A stretch of DNA of 64,000 nucleotides from Dyadobacter fermentans DSM 18053 (GCF_000023125.1 NC_013037.1:1240001-1304000), one strand, 5' to 3'. Counted from the stretch's first letter, positions 1 to 9,384 are shown. Notes: generated by a model from the letters alone, not told the origin. Made by a program: numbers and translations.

Positions 1-1
1 C

Positions 2-22
2 GCGAGCCTGATCAAGAAGTAA
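2..22 (+). CDS. 3' end of an upstream plus-strand gene (partial)
   Basis: An open frame enters from the left edge and ends with Lys-Lys-stop at position 22. A strong terminator hairpin follows 18 bases later, which is what makes a real gene end likely. Only six residues are visible, so nothing can be said about its function. Confidence 0.3.
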   Translation, partial: ASLIKK

Positions 23-40
23 CTGCTAGTCAAATACTGA

Positions 41-75
41 AAAAGCCCGTTCTGGCATTGCCGGAACGGGCTTTT
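41..75. terminator. Bidirectional intrinsic terminator
   Basis: A 16-base-pair stem with one G-T pair has arms 41-56 and 60-75 around an ATT loop. The outer arms read AAAAGCCCGTTC and GAACGGGCTTTT, so both strands end in a T-rich tail. It lies between a plus-strand gene end (22) and the minus-strand trmB stop (93), so it can serve both. Confidence 0.85.
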
Positions 76-92
76 CTCTTTACTGGCGTCAC

Positions 93-752
93 CTAAACCA
101 GCTGCGCTTTAATGTATTTGATCGTGTAACCCTTCGCTGTGAAAATTGCTTCGTAATGTGTACGCACGCCGTGATGCTCATCTAACAAATGCGAGTGATA
201 CAAGTCGTCGGTATGTTCGAGTATCCTGAATTTCGGGTCCTCGCTCAACGTCTGCAAACTGTATTCGTAAAAAAACGTGTTATCTGTTTTCACGAAAAAC
301 ATCCCTCCCGGCTTCAAAAAATTGGCATACCTGCTCAAAAACGTGGGATTTGTGAGGCGATATTTCTCATAGCGGTTGCGAACCTGCGGGTCCGGATGAA
401 CGAGCCAGATTTCGCTTAGCTCGCCCTGGCCAAAAAACTCCTCGGAAAACTGGATGCCTGCCCGCAGAAATGCGACGTTCGTTAAATTCTGCTCGCTGGC
501 CATGGCACTCCCCCGCGCAATGCGGTCGCCTTTGATGTCCACGCCAATGAAGTTCTTATCAGGGAACTTCGCGCCTAGACCGATCGTGTATTCCCCCTTG
601 CCGCAGGCTAATTCCACGACGATCGGGTTCTCGTTGTTAAAGTAAAGTTTATTCCAATTGCCTTTGATTTCCGAATAAAGCGGTTTGCCCGCCTGCACTA
701 CATTGTCTGCTTCTTCACTAAACCTGTAAAACGCTAACTTTTTTCTGCCCAT
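93..752 (-). CDS. trmB: tRNA (guanine-46-N7)-methyltransferase TrmB
   Basis: This cytoplasmic enzyme methylates N7 of G46 in the variable loop of tRNAs, using S-adenosylmethionine. The SAM-binding motif ELACGKGEY is near residue 47, an acidic strand GVDIKGDR follows, and WLVHPDPQ near residue 115 matches the family's catalytic FPDPW-type motif. A longer frame opens with TTG at 782 but runs into the end of folC. The ATG at 752 gives the usual start (MGRKK) and 219 residues, so it is preferred. The gene is the last of a minus-strand group with folC and a TonB-like gene and is followed by a strong terminator. Confidence 0.93.
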   Translation of the reverse strand: MGRKKLAFYRFSEEADNVVQAGKPLYSEIKGNWNKLYFNNENPIVVELACGKGEYTIGLGAKFPDKNFIGVDIKGDRIARGSAMASEQNLTNVAFLRAGIQFSEEFFGQGELSEIWLVHPDPQVRNRYEKYRLTNPTFLSRYANFLKPGGMFFVKTDNTFFYEYSLQTLSEDPKFRILEHTDDLYHSHLLDEHHGVRTHYEAIFTAKGYTIKYIKAQLV

Positions 753-768
753 TATACTTGAATATGCT

Positions 769-2070
769 CTATAAATTCTCAATATCTGCTACGACGAATG
801 TACTGCCTCCCACATAGATCGCGTCCGTCGGTGCGGAATCCCGTAATGCCGCTGCAAGCGCTTCTTTCACATTTCCGAAGGTTTCGCCTGCCAAGCCGCA
901 TTCCAGTGCCCTGGCCTGCAATTCCGGCGCTTTTAATGCACGCATGTTGGAAGGTTCGCAAAAATAATATTGCGCATCGCGCGGGAACAGCGAAAGCATG
1001 GTCGAAATGTCCTTATCACCGACAAACCCGATCACAAACCGCTTTTTACCTTTGCAAACGCTTTCAAATTGTGCCAGGGTGGCTGTGAGCCCGGCCGTGT
1101 TGTGCGCCGTGTCGCAATAGACATTGGGGGCCTGGCCCAATTGCTGCCACCGTCCCTTCAAACCCGTGATGCTTCCCACAGCGCGTAACGCACGGATGAC
1201 GGCTTCATCGCAAATGTTCCAACCTTTCGACAAAAGGGCCTTTCTGGCGGCCCAAACGCCGGCAACGTTTTTCAATTGATAAGAACCGGTAAGGTCAAGA
1301 GCGAGATTTTCCGCCTCCAAATCACCCGACCCGCGGTTTTGGATATTCACCAGCATTAGTCCGTCGCGCATGCCCACGTATGTTACGTCGTACGCACGCG
1401 CAGCGAACGTCAATGGTGCCTGGGCATTTTCTGCCGCGGCTGTGATGACATCGGATATTTCCGCATTCTGGTCCTCGCTCACGACGACGGGCACGGCATT
1501 TTTGATAATACCGGCCTTTTCCGCCGCAATTTTGCCCAGCGTATCTCCAAGAAACTGCATGTGATCGAAACTGATGTTGGTAATCACTGACAGCTCAGGC
1601 GTAATCACATTGGTGGAATCCAGCCGCCCGCCCATGCCCACTTCGATTACGGCAACATCGACTTTCGATCGCCCGAAATACGAAAAAGCCATCGCAACTG
1701 TGACTTCGAAGAATGATGGAGATAATCTTTCAATGTTAGATTTCTGATCGTCGATAAAATCAACAATGAAATCTTCCGAAACCGGCACGCCATTAACGCG
1801 GATTCGCTCCCGAAAGTCCTTTAAATGAGGCGATGTGTACAATCCGACGCGGTAACCTGCTTCTTGGAGGATTGCCGCGAGCATATGAGAAGTGCTTCCC
1901 TTGCCATTAGTGCCTGCAATATGGATTGTGGGAAACTGATCCTGCGGATCGCCCAGGAGCTTACATAGCTCCCGTGTAGTATGAAGGCCCGGCTTGAAAG
2001 CACGGGCCCCGATATTCTGAAAAACCGGCAATCTGTCGTACAGATATTCGATCGTTTCCTGATATGTCAT
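769..2070 (-). CDS. folC: Bifunctional folylpolyglutamate/dihydrofolate synthase
   Basis: This Mur-ligase-family enzyme adds glutamate to folates and, in bacteria, also makes dihydrofolate from dihydropteroate. The ATP-binding loop GTNGKGST is at residues 53-60. The family signature with EVGMGGRLDSTN and the SFDHMQFLG stretch follow near residues 140-180. The length of 433 residues is typical. The gene starts 7 bases after the stop of the TonB-like gene, and its stop lies 16 bases before the trmB start, so the three are probably co-transcribed. Family knowledge does not let me separate a purely folylpolyglutamate enzyme from a bifunctional one. Confidence 0.93.
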   Translation of the reverse strand: MTYQETIEYLYDRLPVFQNIGARAFKPGLHTTRELCKLLGDPQDQFPTIHIAGTNGKGSTSHMLAAILQEAGYRVGLYTSPHLKDFRERIRVNGVPVSEDFIVDFIDDQKSNIERLSPSFFEVTVAMAFSYFGRSKVDVAVIEVGMGGRLDSTNVITPELSVITNISFDHMQFLGDTLGKIAAEKAGIIKNAVPVVVSEDQNAEISDVITAAAENAQAPLTFAARAYDVTYVGMRDGLMLVNIQNRGSGDLEAENLALDLTGSYQLKNVAGVWAARKALLSKGWNICDEAVIRALRAVGSITGLKGRWQQLGQAPNVYCDTAHNTAGLTATLAQFESVCKGKKRFVIGFVGDKDISTMLSLFPRDAQYYFCEPSNMRALKAPELQARALECGLAGETFGNVKEALAAALRDSAPTDAIYVGGSTFVVADIENL

Positions 2071-2077
2071 TTAAATA

Positions 2078-3004
2078 TTAACGTGAACGTATTTTAAAGG
2101 TAATTGTGCCGATTGATTCGTCGGGCACGTTGGCTGATTTCGGTACGAAAGTGAGGTCCCTCACGGCGGCTTTATACTTGTTTACCACGGCATAGTCAGT
2201 CACGGTAGTCGCCTGCGTGATCACACTTTTGACGCGGCCGTTGCGGTCCACAGTGATTTTAAAGGTGATATCCCCTGTTGCATCGGAATTATCATCCACG
2301 ACCGGCCGTCTCGACCAGCTCCACCCCGACAGGTTCAGGCCCACGTTCGTGCCGCCTCCGCCGCCTTCACCTTTGTAAGTTTTTGCGAAAAGGCTTCCCG
2401 TTTTAGAACCTTTGTCACCCACGCCTTCCGCGTCGTCGCCGTTATTGTTGCCGCCAATGCCGCTTCTGGTTCCATTTGTACCGTTGCTCCCCGACTTGCT
2501 GCCGGACGATTTGCTGAATAGCGCATCCTTATTAACCGCCTTCTCAGGGGCCGGCTTGGTCACTGGTGCGGAAGCATTCTCGCTACCTGTCGATTTTTTG
2601 ACGTCAGTCTTTTCGGGCGCCTCTACCGGGCTCTCTACCTTCGAAGTGATCGCGGGCTTCTCAGCGACCGTTTTTGTGGGCTTTGGCGACTCTATTTTAG
2701 GCGGTGTGGGAGGCGTCGGTTTCGGAGTAGCCACCGACTTGACCTTTTTAACCTCATCGGCATCGGCCTTCATGTTTTCGGCCACTTTGCTGTCGTTGGG
2801 CTTGTTGTAGGTTTGAATGTCCCCTCTGCCCACCTTGCTGGTTCCGTAGTTCACTTCCACGAACAGTTCCATAGGTTCCACTTTGGGAAGCGACGAGCTC
2901 AGCCGGATGAAGAAGAATATGCCCAACATGGCAGCGGTAATCCCGAAGGACCACGCCCATGAAATTGCGATTCGCTGCCGGTCTTCTGCCTGTAATGTGA
3001 TCAT
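2078..3004 (-). CDS. TonB-like energy-transducer protein
   Basis: A short cytoplasmic start is followed by one membrane helix (about residues 14-33), a long proline/lysine/threonine-rich periplasmic stretch (about 75-150) with TPPTPPKIESPKPTK-like repeats, a glycine/asparagine/serine-rich linker, and a C-terminal domain with VTVDRNGRVKSV, resembling TonB/TolA-type C-terminal domains. Such proteins link inner-membrane proton-driven motors to outer-membrane receptors. No exbB or exbD is adjacent. A weak promoter (TACTTTTA on the minus strand at 3036-3043, TTTG at 3061-3064) lies upstream, past the terminator of the preceding gene. The architecture is clear; the exact partner is unknown. Confidence 0.75.
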   Translation of the reverse strand: MITLQAEDRQRIAISWAWSFGITAAMLGIFFFIRLSSSLPKVEPMELFVEVNYGTSKVGRGDIQTYNKPNDSKVAENMKADADEVKKVKSVATPKPTPPTPPKIESPKPTKTVAEKPAITSKVESPVEAPEKTDVKKSTGSENASAPVTKPAPEKAVNKDALFSKSSGSKSGSNGTNGTRSGIGGNNNGDDAEGVGDKGSKTGSLFAKTYKGEGGGGGTNVGLNLSGWSWSRRPVVDDNSDATGDITFKITVDRNGRVKSVITQATTVTDYAVVNKYKAAVRDLTFVPKSANVPDESIGTITFKIRSR

Positions 3005-3061
3005 TTATCAATCTGGGTTTTTCTTTCGGAAAACGTAAAAGTAGTAAAAAACGTATGCAAC

Positions 3062-3088
3062 AAAAAAAGGAGGCCAATGACCTCCTTT
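3062..3088 (-). terminator. Intrinsic terminator of the HU-like/SPOR gene
   Basis: Arms AAAGGAGG and CCTCCTTT enclose a short loop. On the minus strand the stem is followed directly by a run of T. It sits just past the stop of the SPOR gene (3111) and before the TonB-like gene, so these two genes are separate transcription units or only partly coupled. Confidence 0.75.
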
Positions 3089-3110
3089 CTGTATTTGCTG
3101 GTTTAAAACC

Positions 3111-4187
3111 TTATTTTTTCTTGTAAACCCATCCCGCTTCTCCGATCACCGCTTTAAGCTGGTTGGAAGCACGGTACGCATCCGTTTCATTGTCAAATCC
3201 ATCCACGGCTACTTTCACTTTTTTGCTCCTCTCGTCGGCAGGAATGATCAATGCTTTGGAAAAACCTTTTTCATTCAGTTGCGCGAGTAAAACTTTCGCC
3301 TGTTTCGTGCCTTTGAATGCTCCTGCGATCACGTAAAACTTCCCGGATGCGATCTCCGCTGGTTTCGGTGCTGCTACCGCTGGCGCGGCAACCGGTGTGG
3401 CTGCTGGCGTTGCAACGGGGGTTTCAGGCGTGACAGCCACAGCTGAATCAACCGGCATCGGGTCCGCTTCAACCACAACCGTTTCAGTCACAGGATTGGG
3501 TGCAGGCGCTCCTTCATTTTTTACGATGGTCGTTTCCGCAGCCTTATTGCGGCTGAACATTTCCGCAAATGGGTTCAGCGTGCTCTGAATGTATTCGTTT
3601 TCGGTGTTAACCAGAAAGAAGCTCAGGCCGCACAGCAGACCGGCTATCACCGCTGCGGCTGCCCAGCCCGTCCAGCGGAACCGGCGTCTTTCCTCCGTTT
3701 CGAGTTCAACCACTTCCACTTCGTCGTTCACATAAGGCGCCGTGTTTAATGCGGCCGCTGTTTTCGGCTGTATTTCAATAGCTTTGATTTTTTCGAACCC
3801 GAACCACTCGTCTTTGAAATACTTACCAGTGTTAGGTTCGAACACCAGCTTCCCTTCCACATTCTGTTTGAAGTCACCGATTCCGGCAATGCTTGCCTCT
3901 CCGTTGATGTCCAGGCCGGATCTCAGGCGGTCGGTGTAGCCTTTAATGTACTCCACTGCATCGGCGTGCGTCACTTTTTCATGGCGCGAGATGTAATTTG
4001 CCAGCAGGCCGTCGTCCAGTTTCAGGTACTCATTAAACGCCAGGCGTTTAACCGGCGGCGCGAAAATGCCCGAATTCCCGTCATAAACTGCCGGAACCTG
4101 GTGTGAAAGCAAGGCTCCGAAGCCGGGAATGATCACGAATTCGTATTCTCCAATGAGTTTCCGGATGACTGTTTCGACTGCTATCAT
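3111..4187 (-). CDS. HU-like domain plus SPOR domain membrane protein
   Basis: The N-terminal part (about residues 1-135) resembles the Bacteroidota-specific HU/CCDC81-like pair of domains: it opens with a short helix, then FVIIPGFGALLS, and a second half with ASIAGIGDFKQNVEGKLVF. One membrane helix follows (about 172-193), then a proline/alanine/valine-rich linker, and a C-terminal SPOR domain (about 283-358, starting GKFYVIAGAFKGTKQA). SPOR domains bind peptidoglycan stripped of stem peptides, usually at division sites. The topology would put the HU-like part in the cytoplasm and the SPOR part in the periplasm. It lies 30 bases downstream of a beta-barrel gene. Confidence 0.8.
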   Translation of the reverse strand: MIAVETVIRKLIGEYEFVIIPGFGALLSHQVPAVYDGNSGIFAPPVKRLAFNEYLKLDDGLLANYISRHEKVTHADAVEYIKGYTDRLRSGLDINGEASIAGIGDFKQNVEGKLVFEPNTGKYFKDEWFGFEKIKAIEIQPKTAAALNTAPYVNDEVEVVELETEERRRFRWTGWAAAAVIAGLLCGLSFFLVNTENEYIQSTLNPFAEMFSRNKAAETTIVKNEGAPAPNPVTETVVVEADPMPVDSAVAVTPETPVATPAATPVAAPAVAAPKPAEIASGKFYVIAGAFKGTKQAKVLLAQLNEKGFSKALIIPADERSKKVKVAVDGFDNETDAYRASNQLKAVIGEAGWVYKKK

Positions 4188-4217
4188 GAAGCGAAGATTG
4201 GTGTTAACTCAGCGAAG

Positions 4218-5888
4218 TTAAAAAGAAAATGACAATCCGGCAATAAAGTTCAATCCCTGCTGCGGGTAATATTGGTAGCGCTGGTACCGCTTGCCCAATA
4301 CGTTGTTCAGGTTCACAAATGCAGAGAAGTTCCTGGTTAACAGGTAGTCGATTTTAAGATTGAGGTCGGTAATGACCGGCAATTTGGTGACTGCACCGGA
4401 CTGAAAATTTTTCGCTTTCAAGCCTCTCAACATATAAAAATCCGCCGTCACGAAGAGTTTTTTGCTGATCGTAAGCGCATTGAACCAGTTCAAAGTTAGG
4501 TCCGGACGGTGCCAGGGCTCCTCCACCATTTCTACGGCATAGTCGAAGAAATTGGCTTTAAGCGAGGTTTTGAACAGTTCATTGAAATTATAACCGGCCT
4601 GTGCCGAGATCGTTAGCACCTTGGTTTTTCCCGGGTCAAAAATAGCCGAGAAGCGCGACGTGTCCGAAAGCGAGTTGTTGTAAGAATAGAAATTGCGGTA
4701 AGAGGTGTAAGCGACTTTACCTTCGTAGTTGACGCCCGTAGCCGTTTCGCCTTTAACGCCTGCACTGATATCAGATGACTTTTCCGTATTCATTACCAGC
4801 ACATTAGGCCCCAGCCATTGATTTTCTGAAAGCATACTTCTCAACGTGTTTCGAACAATATCGCCGTTCCAGCCTGCGAAAATATGCAAGCCCGAGAATG
4901 GCGTTACGTCGAGGTTCACGGCCGGAAACGCTTTGGTACGGTTAATGTCAAGATGGCTGTCAGTCTCATTCACTGCATTAATCCCCGCCGAAACCGAGAA
5001 CATGTCGGTCACGTACTTGAAAGTAGGTTTAACACGGAACAAATTCCGATTGTAGGTGGACTGGTCGACACGCTGCGAGACGTACGCATCCGCTTCCAGC
5101 ATTGCGAAAAAGCTTTCCGAAATGGGTACAGAGGCCGTCAGATTGGTTCCCCAGTCAATTTCAGAAGCATTATAGCGGTCCTTCAAAGTGTTCAAACCGG
5201 TTTTTACCGAATAATCCACCAGTACCGACGCATCGGTATTCTCGAAGCCCAGGTTAAAGCCAAACTGGTTGATCGTCTGCCGGATCGTGTCGCGATCCAC
5301 GATCACGCCTTCCGGCTGCGGTTTGTAGCCGTAGAAATAGTAGTTCTTCCGATCAAAATTAAATCCTGCATCCACTTTGTATTTCGAACGGATATATTTC
5401 CCGCCGATTTTGAAACTTGTGGCGGCATTGGCCGAATTCTTGCCATCGACCGGCCCGTTGGCTGCCGACAGGTGTTTCAGCTGGGTAGTGAATGCGAGGT
5501 CTTCTTTGGGTCGTCCGCCCACGAACAATTCGCCGAGAAAACGGCCGTAATTACCGCCTCCCGCTTTCACGTAATTGTTCAGGGCATCGGGCTCGTCCTT
5601 CCGGCTTTGCTCGTCCGACGACGCTGCTACGGCTGGCGTAAGTTTGGGCGAAGCGATGTTGATCTCCGGATCGACGATCTGGTAAGAAACCTTCTTTTTG
5701 CCCGTTTCCCCCTTTACGGGCTGTACTTTATCAAAAACCCGGTTGGCGGGAGCGAACTCAATGCTTTTGTCCTTGATAATCTCGTAAGTCTGGCTCTCGA
5801 TCTCCCCCCGCTGTGCCAATGCGAATTGGGAAGAGAACCCGAGCGTCAGCAGCATCAGTGAAGAGCGTAATATCTTGGAATGCGTCAT
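4218..5888 (-). CDS. Outer-membrane beta-barrel protein, TonB-receptor-like
   Basis: The ATG at 5888 opens a clear signal peptide ending in FALAQ; an upstream in-frame start at 5921 would spoil it. The mature protein of about 530 residues is rich in alternating aromatic and polar strands and ends in a strand closing with F-S-F, as in outer-membrane barrels. No plug domain is evident, so it is shorter than true TonB-dependent receptors. The last third (RNFSAFVNLNNVLGKRYQRY) resembles the end of TonB-dependent receptor barrels. It follows the large TPR gene by about 40 bases, which suggests one envelope complex or transport unit. Its substrate cannot be told from sequence. Confidence 0.7.
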   Translation of the reverse strand: MTHSKILRSSLMLLTLGFSSQFALAQRGEIESQTYEIIKDKSIEFAPANRVFDKVQPVKGETGKKKVSYQIVDPEINIASPKLTPAVAASSDEQSRKDEPDALNNYVKAGGGNYGRFLGELFVGGRPKEDLAFTTQLKHLSAANGPVDGKNSANAATSFKIGGKYIRSKYKVDAGFNFDRKNYYFYGYKPQPEGVIVDRDTIRQTINQFGFNLGFENTDASVLVDYSVKTGLNTLKDRYNASEIDWGTNLTASVPISESFFAMLEADAYVSQRVDQSTYNRNLFRVKPTFKYVTDMFSVSAGINAVNETDSHLDINRTKAFPAVNLDVTPFSGLHIFAGWNGDIVRNTLRSMLSENQWLGPNVLVMNTEKSSDISAGVKGETATGVNYEGKVAYTSYRNFYSYNNSLSDTSRFSAIFDPGKTKVLTISAQAGYNFNELFKTSLKANFFDYAVEMVEEPWHRPDLTLNWFNALTISKKLFVTADFYMLRGLKAKNFQSGAVTKLPVITDLNLKIDYLLTRNFSAFVNLNNVLGKRYQRYQYYPQQGLNFIAGLSFSF

Positions 5889-5931
5889 TTTAATGAAGTT
5901 TTCTGTTGAATGAAACAGCAATGGTTCAATG

Positions 5932-8900
5932 CTATTTTTCGATTTGGTTCAATTTTTCTTTCGCGAGTTCTACGGCTTCCTTGTCATCCGAGTTCTCAAT
6001 AATCGAATTCAGCGTCGCTTTTGCCTGAACTTTCTCGTTCATGCCCACGTAAACGTCTGCGAGCAGAATGAACGAGCGCGCGCGCCAGTAATCAAACCCT
6101 TCGAAGTTCTTGCCCATATCGATGATAGCCGTCTCCGCCTCCTTGTATTTTTTCTCTTTGTAAAGGATCATGGCCGACCAGTATGCTGCTTCCGCACCAA
6201 ATTCATCCTTGGACGACGCCGATACCTTTTTGAATTCTTCCCCTGCCTTTCTCAGATCGCCTTTTTCGTAAGGCACTTTACCGAGGTAGAGCTGTGCCTT
6301 GCCAAGGTTTGCCGGCACGATATTACCCATGTTAATGATCTCCTTCGCATAGTAAAGCGTCGAATCGTAGCTCTTCAATGTGAAATAGGTGTCCATGAGG
6401 CCCGTCCACGCGGTTGCCTGGTCTTTTTTGTTTTCGGCATTGCGGGAAAGCACGCGGAAGTTCGTCACAGCGTTGTTGAAGTTGCCGCGTCCGATCTCGA
6501 GCTCGGCCGAACGCTGCGCGGCGGCGCCCACAAACTGCGACCTGTTTTGTTGAACCACTTTACTGTAATATTGAAGTGCTTCATTCACGCGATTAGTCTT
6601 GTCGTACGACGACGCGATGAAGTAGGTAGCATCATACTGGTGCTTGCTAGCCGGGTAACTTTTCAAAAACTCCTGCAATGAAGTGATCGCATTCTCGTAT
6701 TTCTCAGCATAATAGAGGTTGCGCACATTATCGAACTCAACGCCTTCGAGCTTCTCATTACCCGGGTTGTTCTTTCTTACCACTCCAAGCACCTGGTTGA
6801 ATTCCTCCGGACGCCCCACGGCCGAATAGCTTTCCTGGATACCTTCAAGCGCACTTTCCGCCGATGGTGAATCGGAATATTCGGTCAGGATTTTACGGAA
6901 ATCGACAATCGCCTGCTCGTAAACCTGCAAGTTGTAGTACGACTGTGCCCTGCGGAGCAATGCGGCTGGAATGAGCGTGCTTTTTGGTTTTTCATTAATC
7001 ATCCGTGTAAAGCCCTTCACGGCCGCCGAGTAGCTTTGGTTTTGGAAATCGATGTCGGCGAGCTGGAAATAGGCATTATCCAGGTGCTTCGACTGCGGGT
7101 ACTGGCTGATCAACAATTCAAACTGGCGTTTCGCTTCCGCCTCGCGGTTCATGTACACATACGCGCGGGCTTTCTGAAACAATGCGTAATCCTTGTCTAC
7201 TTTGCCCTTTGCAGCAACCTGCTCGTAGGTACGGATGGCCTCGTTGTAATTCTTGGCCGCCAGGTAACAGTCGGCCAGCCTTGCGTGCGCATCTTCGATC
7301 ATATCGGCCTCCATTCCCTCGATATTGTTGGTAAAATCGCGGAAGTAAGGCAGTGCCTGACTGTATTTTTTCTGGTTGTAGTAAATGTAACCCAAGGCAT
7401 AAAGGCTCTTACGTGCGTAAATGCCAGCTTTCGGATTCTTGGCAATCTGATTATACAATGTCGCGGCTTCATCCACGCGCTTCAACCCGTACACCGACTC
7501 CGCCTTGTAGAAAGATGCAGAGTTGAAAAGCTCAGCGTCGATCGGGTGTTTCAGTGATTTATCGAACATCTCAATCGCCTGCTCAAACCGGCCTGCATTG
7601 AAATCTACCACGCCCTGGTTGTAAGTAAGCCTCTGATATGTACTATTTATTTTAGCATTGCGCGTTTTTAGCGCCTCAATGTACTTTATGGCGGCCGAGC
7701 TGTTGCTTGCATTCGCGTATCCTTCTGCCACCAGTTCGGTCGCTTCCTCGGTGTGTTTGCTCTCCGGGTACTTAGCCATGTAATTGTTCAGCTCTTTTAC
7801 TGCATCGGCATTGTTACCGAGTTCCAGCTGCACCTTCGCATGATTATAGGCCGCTTCTTCCTTCACAACAGGGTTAAAGTCAAGAGATGCTGCGTTACCG
7901 AATGATGTTAAAGCATTAGTTAAACTATTCGTCTTTAAGTTACTGATTCCGAGGATGTAACTTGCATACTGCGAAACAGAGTCTTTGCCATTTCCGATGG
8001 GCTTTAAAGAGGTGATTGCACCCTCAAAGTTGTTATTACGGAACTGCGCATGGCCGTAATGCAATGCTACGGTTGGGGGGATCGCACCGGGCCGCATGCG
8101 CTTGTAGCGCTCGTAGGCTTTCACCGCATTAGCATAATCGCCTTTCTCGTAATAAACTTCGGCCACGTACAAGGCCACGTCGTCCAACTTGGTATTCCCA
8201 CGCTGCGAGCCGAGGATACGTTCTCCGTATGTGAGTAGCTCATCAAACTTTTTGAGCTGGTACAGCGACGAAATGATCCAGTTGGGCGCTTCGTTTTTAT
8301 AATAAGGATGATCCTCGATACGCTTGAAATCCTGGTACGCTTCCTCAAAGTTATTTTTCTGGTAGTTGATCACGCCTGCGTAGAACGATGCATCGCCGGC
8401 ATTATCGAAACCCGCCTCGTTTTTCACCTGATTAAACAACGGCAATGCAAGGTCGGGCTGCTTGGTGTTATGATACGACATAGCTAAGCGATAGGTGCTT
8501 TCCAGCCTCCCTGCTCCTGCCCCAGGCAGATCCACCGCCTTTTCAAGGTAGGTAATCGCCTTTTCATAGTTGCCGCTTTCATAATAGTATTTGCCCAGAT
8601 CACTGTAAATGAGCTGTGCCTTGGGGTGCTCCGCGTGGTTCTTTACAAACCGGTCGACCTGCACTTCCGCTTCGGGGTAATTGAGGTACAAGCCCGTAAC
8701 AGCCACATAATATTCCGCTGTAACCTTATTATAGTCGCTCGTACTGAGCAATTTGTCCTGCGTATTCAGGAACTCGCCGAATTCCTGCCTCGCAGCCACG
8801 TAGTTCGACTTTGCGTAATATTCGAGGCCGTTGCGAAAGTGTGCTTCCGGCTCCGTAATACTGAGCGTATTCTGGGCTACTACGGAAGACGCGCCTACAC

Positions 8901-8991
8901 ACACAAACATGCCGACGGTGGAGGCGCTGCGTTTAAAAACCATAGATACTGAGTTGGTGGAGTTTTGAATTAAGTTTTTGTGGTCTGCCAT
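5932..8991 (-). CDS. Large periplasmic TPR-repeat protein
   Basis: About 1000 residues consist almost entirely of tetratricopeptide-type helical repeats: units such as YESGNYEKAITYLEKAVDLP and YYNQKKYSQALPYF recur to the C-terminus. Such superhelices act as protein-binding scaffolds. Three in-frame starts are possible: 9021, 8991 and 8943. The last gives the cleanest signal peptide (ending in SVVAQ), the middle one is an ATG with a longer lead. Either way it should be exported. It is the first gene of a minus-strand run with a beta-barrel protein and the HU-like/SPOR protein. The function is unknown; the conserved-looking neighbourhood argues for an envelope scaffold. Confidence 0.8.
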   Translation of the reverse strand: MADHKNLIQNSTNSVSMVFKRSASTVGMFVCVGASSVVAQNTLSITEPEAHFRNGLEYYAKSNYVAARQEFGEFLNTQDKLLSTSDYNKVTAEYYVAVTGLYLNYPEAEVQVDRFVKNHAEHPKAQLIYSDLGKYYYESGNYEKAITYLEKAVDLPGAGAGRLESTYRLAMSYHNTKQPDLALPLFNQVKNEAGFDNAGDASFYAGVINYQKNNFEEAYQDFKRIEDHPYYKNEAPNWIISSLYQLKKFDELLTYGERILGSQRGNTKLDDVALYVAEVYYEKGDYANAVKAYERYKRMRPGAIPPTVALHYGHAQFRNNNFEGAITSLKPIGNGKDSVSQYASYILGISNLKTNSLTNALTSFGNAASLDFNPVVKEEAAYNHAKVQLELGNNADAVKELNNYMAKYPESKHTEEATELVAEGYANASNSSAAIKYIEALKTRNAKINSTYQRLTYNQGVVDFNAGRFEQAIEMFDKSLKHPIDAELFNSASFYKAESVYGLKRVDEAATLYNQIAKNPKAGIYARKSLYALGYIYYNQKKYSQALPYFRDFTNNIEGMEADMIEDAHARLADCYLAAKNYNEAIRTYEQVAAKGKVDKDYALFQKARAYVYMNREAEAKRQFELLISQYPQSKHLDNAYFQLADIDFQNQSYSAAVKGFTRMINEKPKSTLIPAALLRRAQSYYNLQVYEQAIVDFRKILTEYSDSPSAESALEGIQESYSAVGRPEEFNQVLGVVRKNNPGNEKLEGVEFDNVRNLYYAEKYENAITSLQEFLKSYPASKHQYDATYFIASSYDKTNRVNEALQYYSKVVQQNRSQFVGAAAQRSAELEIGRGNFNNAVTNFRVLSRNAENKKDQATAWTGLMDTYFTLKSYDSTLYYAKEIINMGNIVPANLGKAQLYLGKVPYEKGDLRKAGEEFKKVSASSKDEFGAEAAYWSAMILYKEKKYKEAETAIIDMGKNFEGFDYWRARSFILLADVYVGMNEKVQAKATLNSIIENSDDKEAVELAKEKLNQIEK

Positions 8992-9103
8992 ATCCTGATA
9001 AAAGAATATTCTGGTCCGCACTTACCGCTTAAAATTGTTTGCTATCTAACGAAAAGCGATTTAAAACCGTATACGTTCCATTGCCGGAACCTTGCCGAAA
9101 TGG

Positions 9104-9355
9104 CTAAAAAAGCACATTATGCCGTTGCAGCGTTCCGTTGAAATCGTCGTGCATGGCATCGAAACGATCTGCAATCGCCTTCGTGAATGCATCGTCCATA
9201 CACGCTTCGAGCTCGTCGGTGGACGTCACTTCGTAATCGTCGATTTTGTAAGTTTGCTCATACATTCCCGATTCAATTTTGATAATGTACTTGCTGTTCC
9301 ATTGGTAAAGACCGATTTTGTAGCGAGGGTTAGGGATGTCTTTAATGTACCTCAT
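9104..9355 (-). CDS. Small hypothetical protein
   Basis: This 83-residue frame starts MRYIKDIPNPRYKIGLYQW and has a balanced composition with an alternating, strand-like N-terminal half and a helical acidic C-terminal half (DELEACMDDAFTKAIADRFDAM). I do not recognise a family. There is no signal peptide or membrane segment. A plus-strand frame of similar length overlaps it, but its composition (many His, Val, Arg) looks like an antisense shadow. The gene is transcribed away from the TPR lipoprotein gene that begins a few bases beyond its start. Confidence 0.55.
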   Translation of the reverse strand: MRYIKDIPNPRYKIGLYQWNSKYIIKIESGMYEQTYKIDDYEVTSTDELEACMDDAFTKAIADRFDAMHDDFNGTLQRHNVLF

Positions 9356-9384
9356 AACTGATGTTACTTACTATTACTAAATAT

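Noticed and set aside
4884..5861. A 325-residue plus-strand frame inside the beta-barrel gene
   Set aside because: It is antisense to a coherent outer-membrane protein with signal peptide and has no recognisable motif.
9092..9361. Plus-strand frame opposite the small hypothetical gene
   Set aside because: Its composition looks like an antisense shadow, while the minus-strand frame has a balanced, protein-like sequence.
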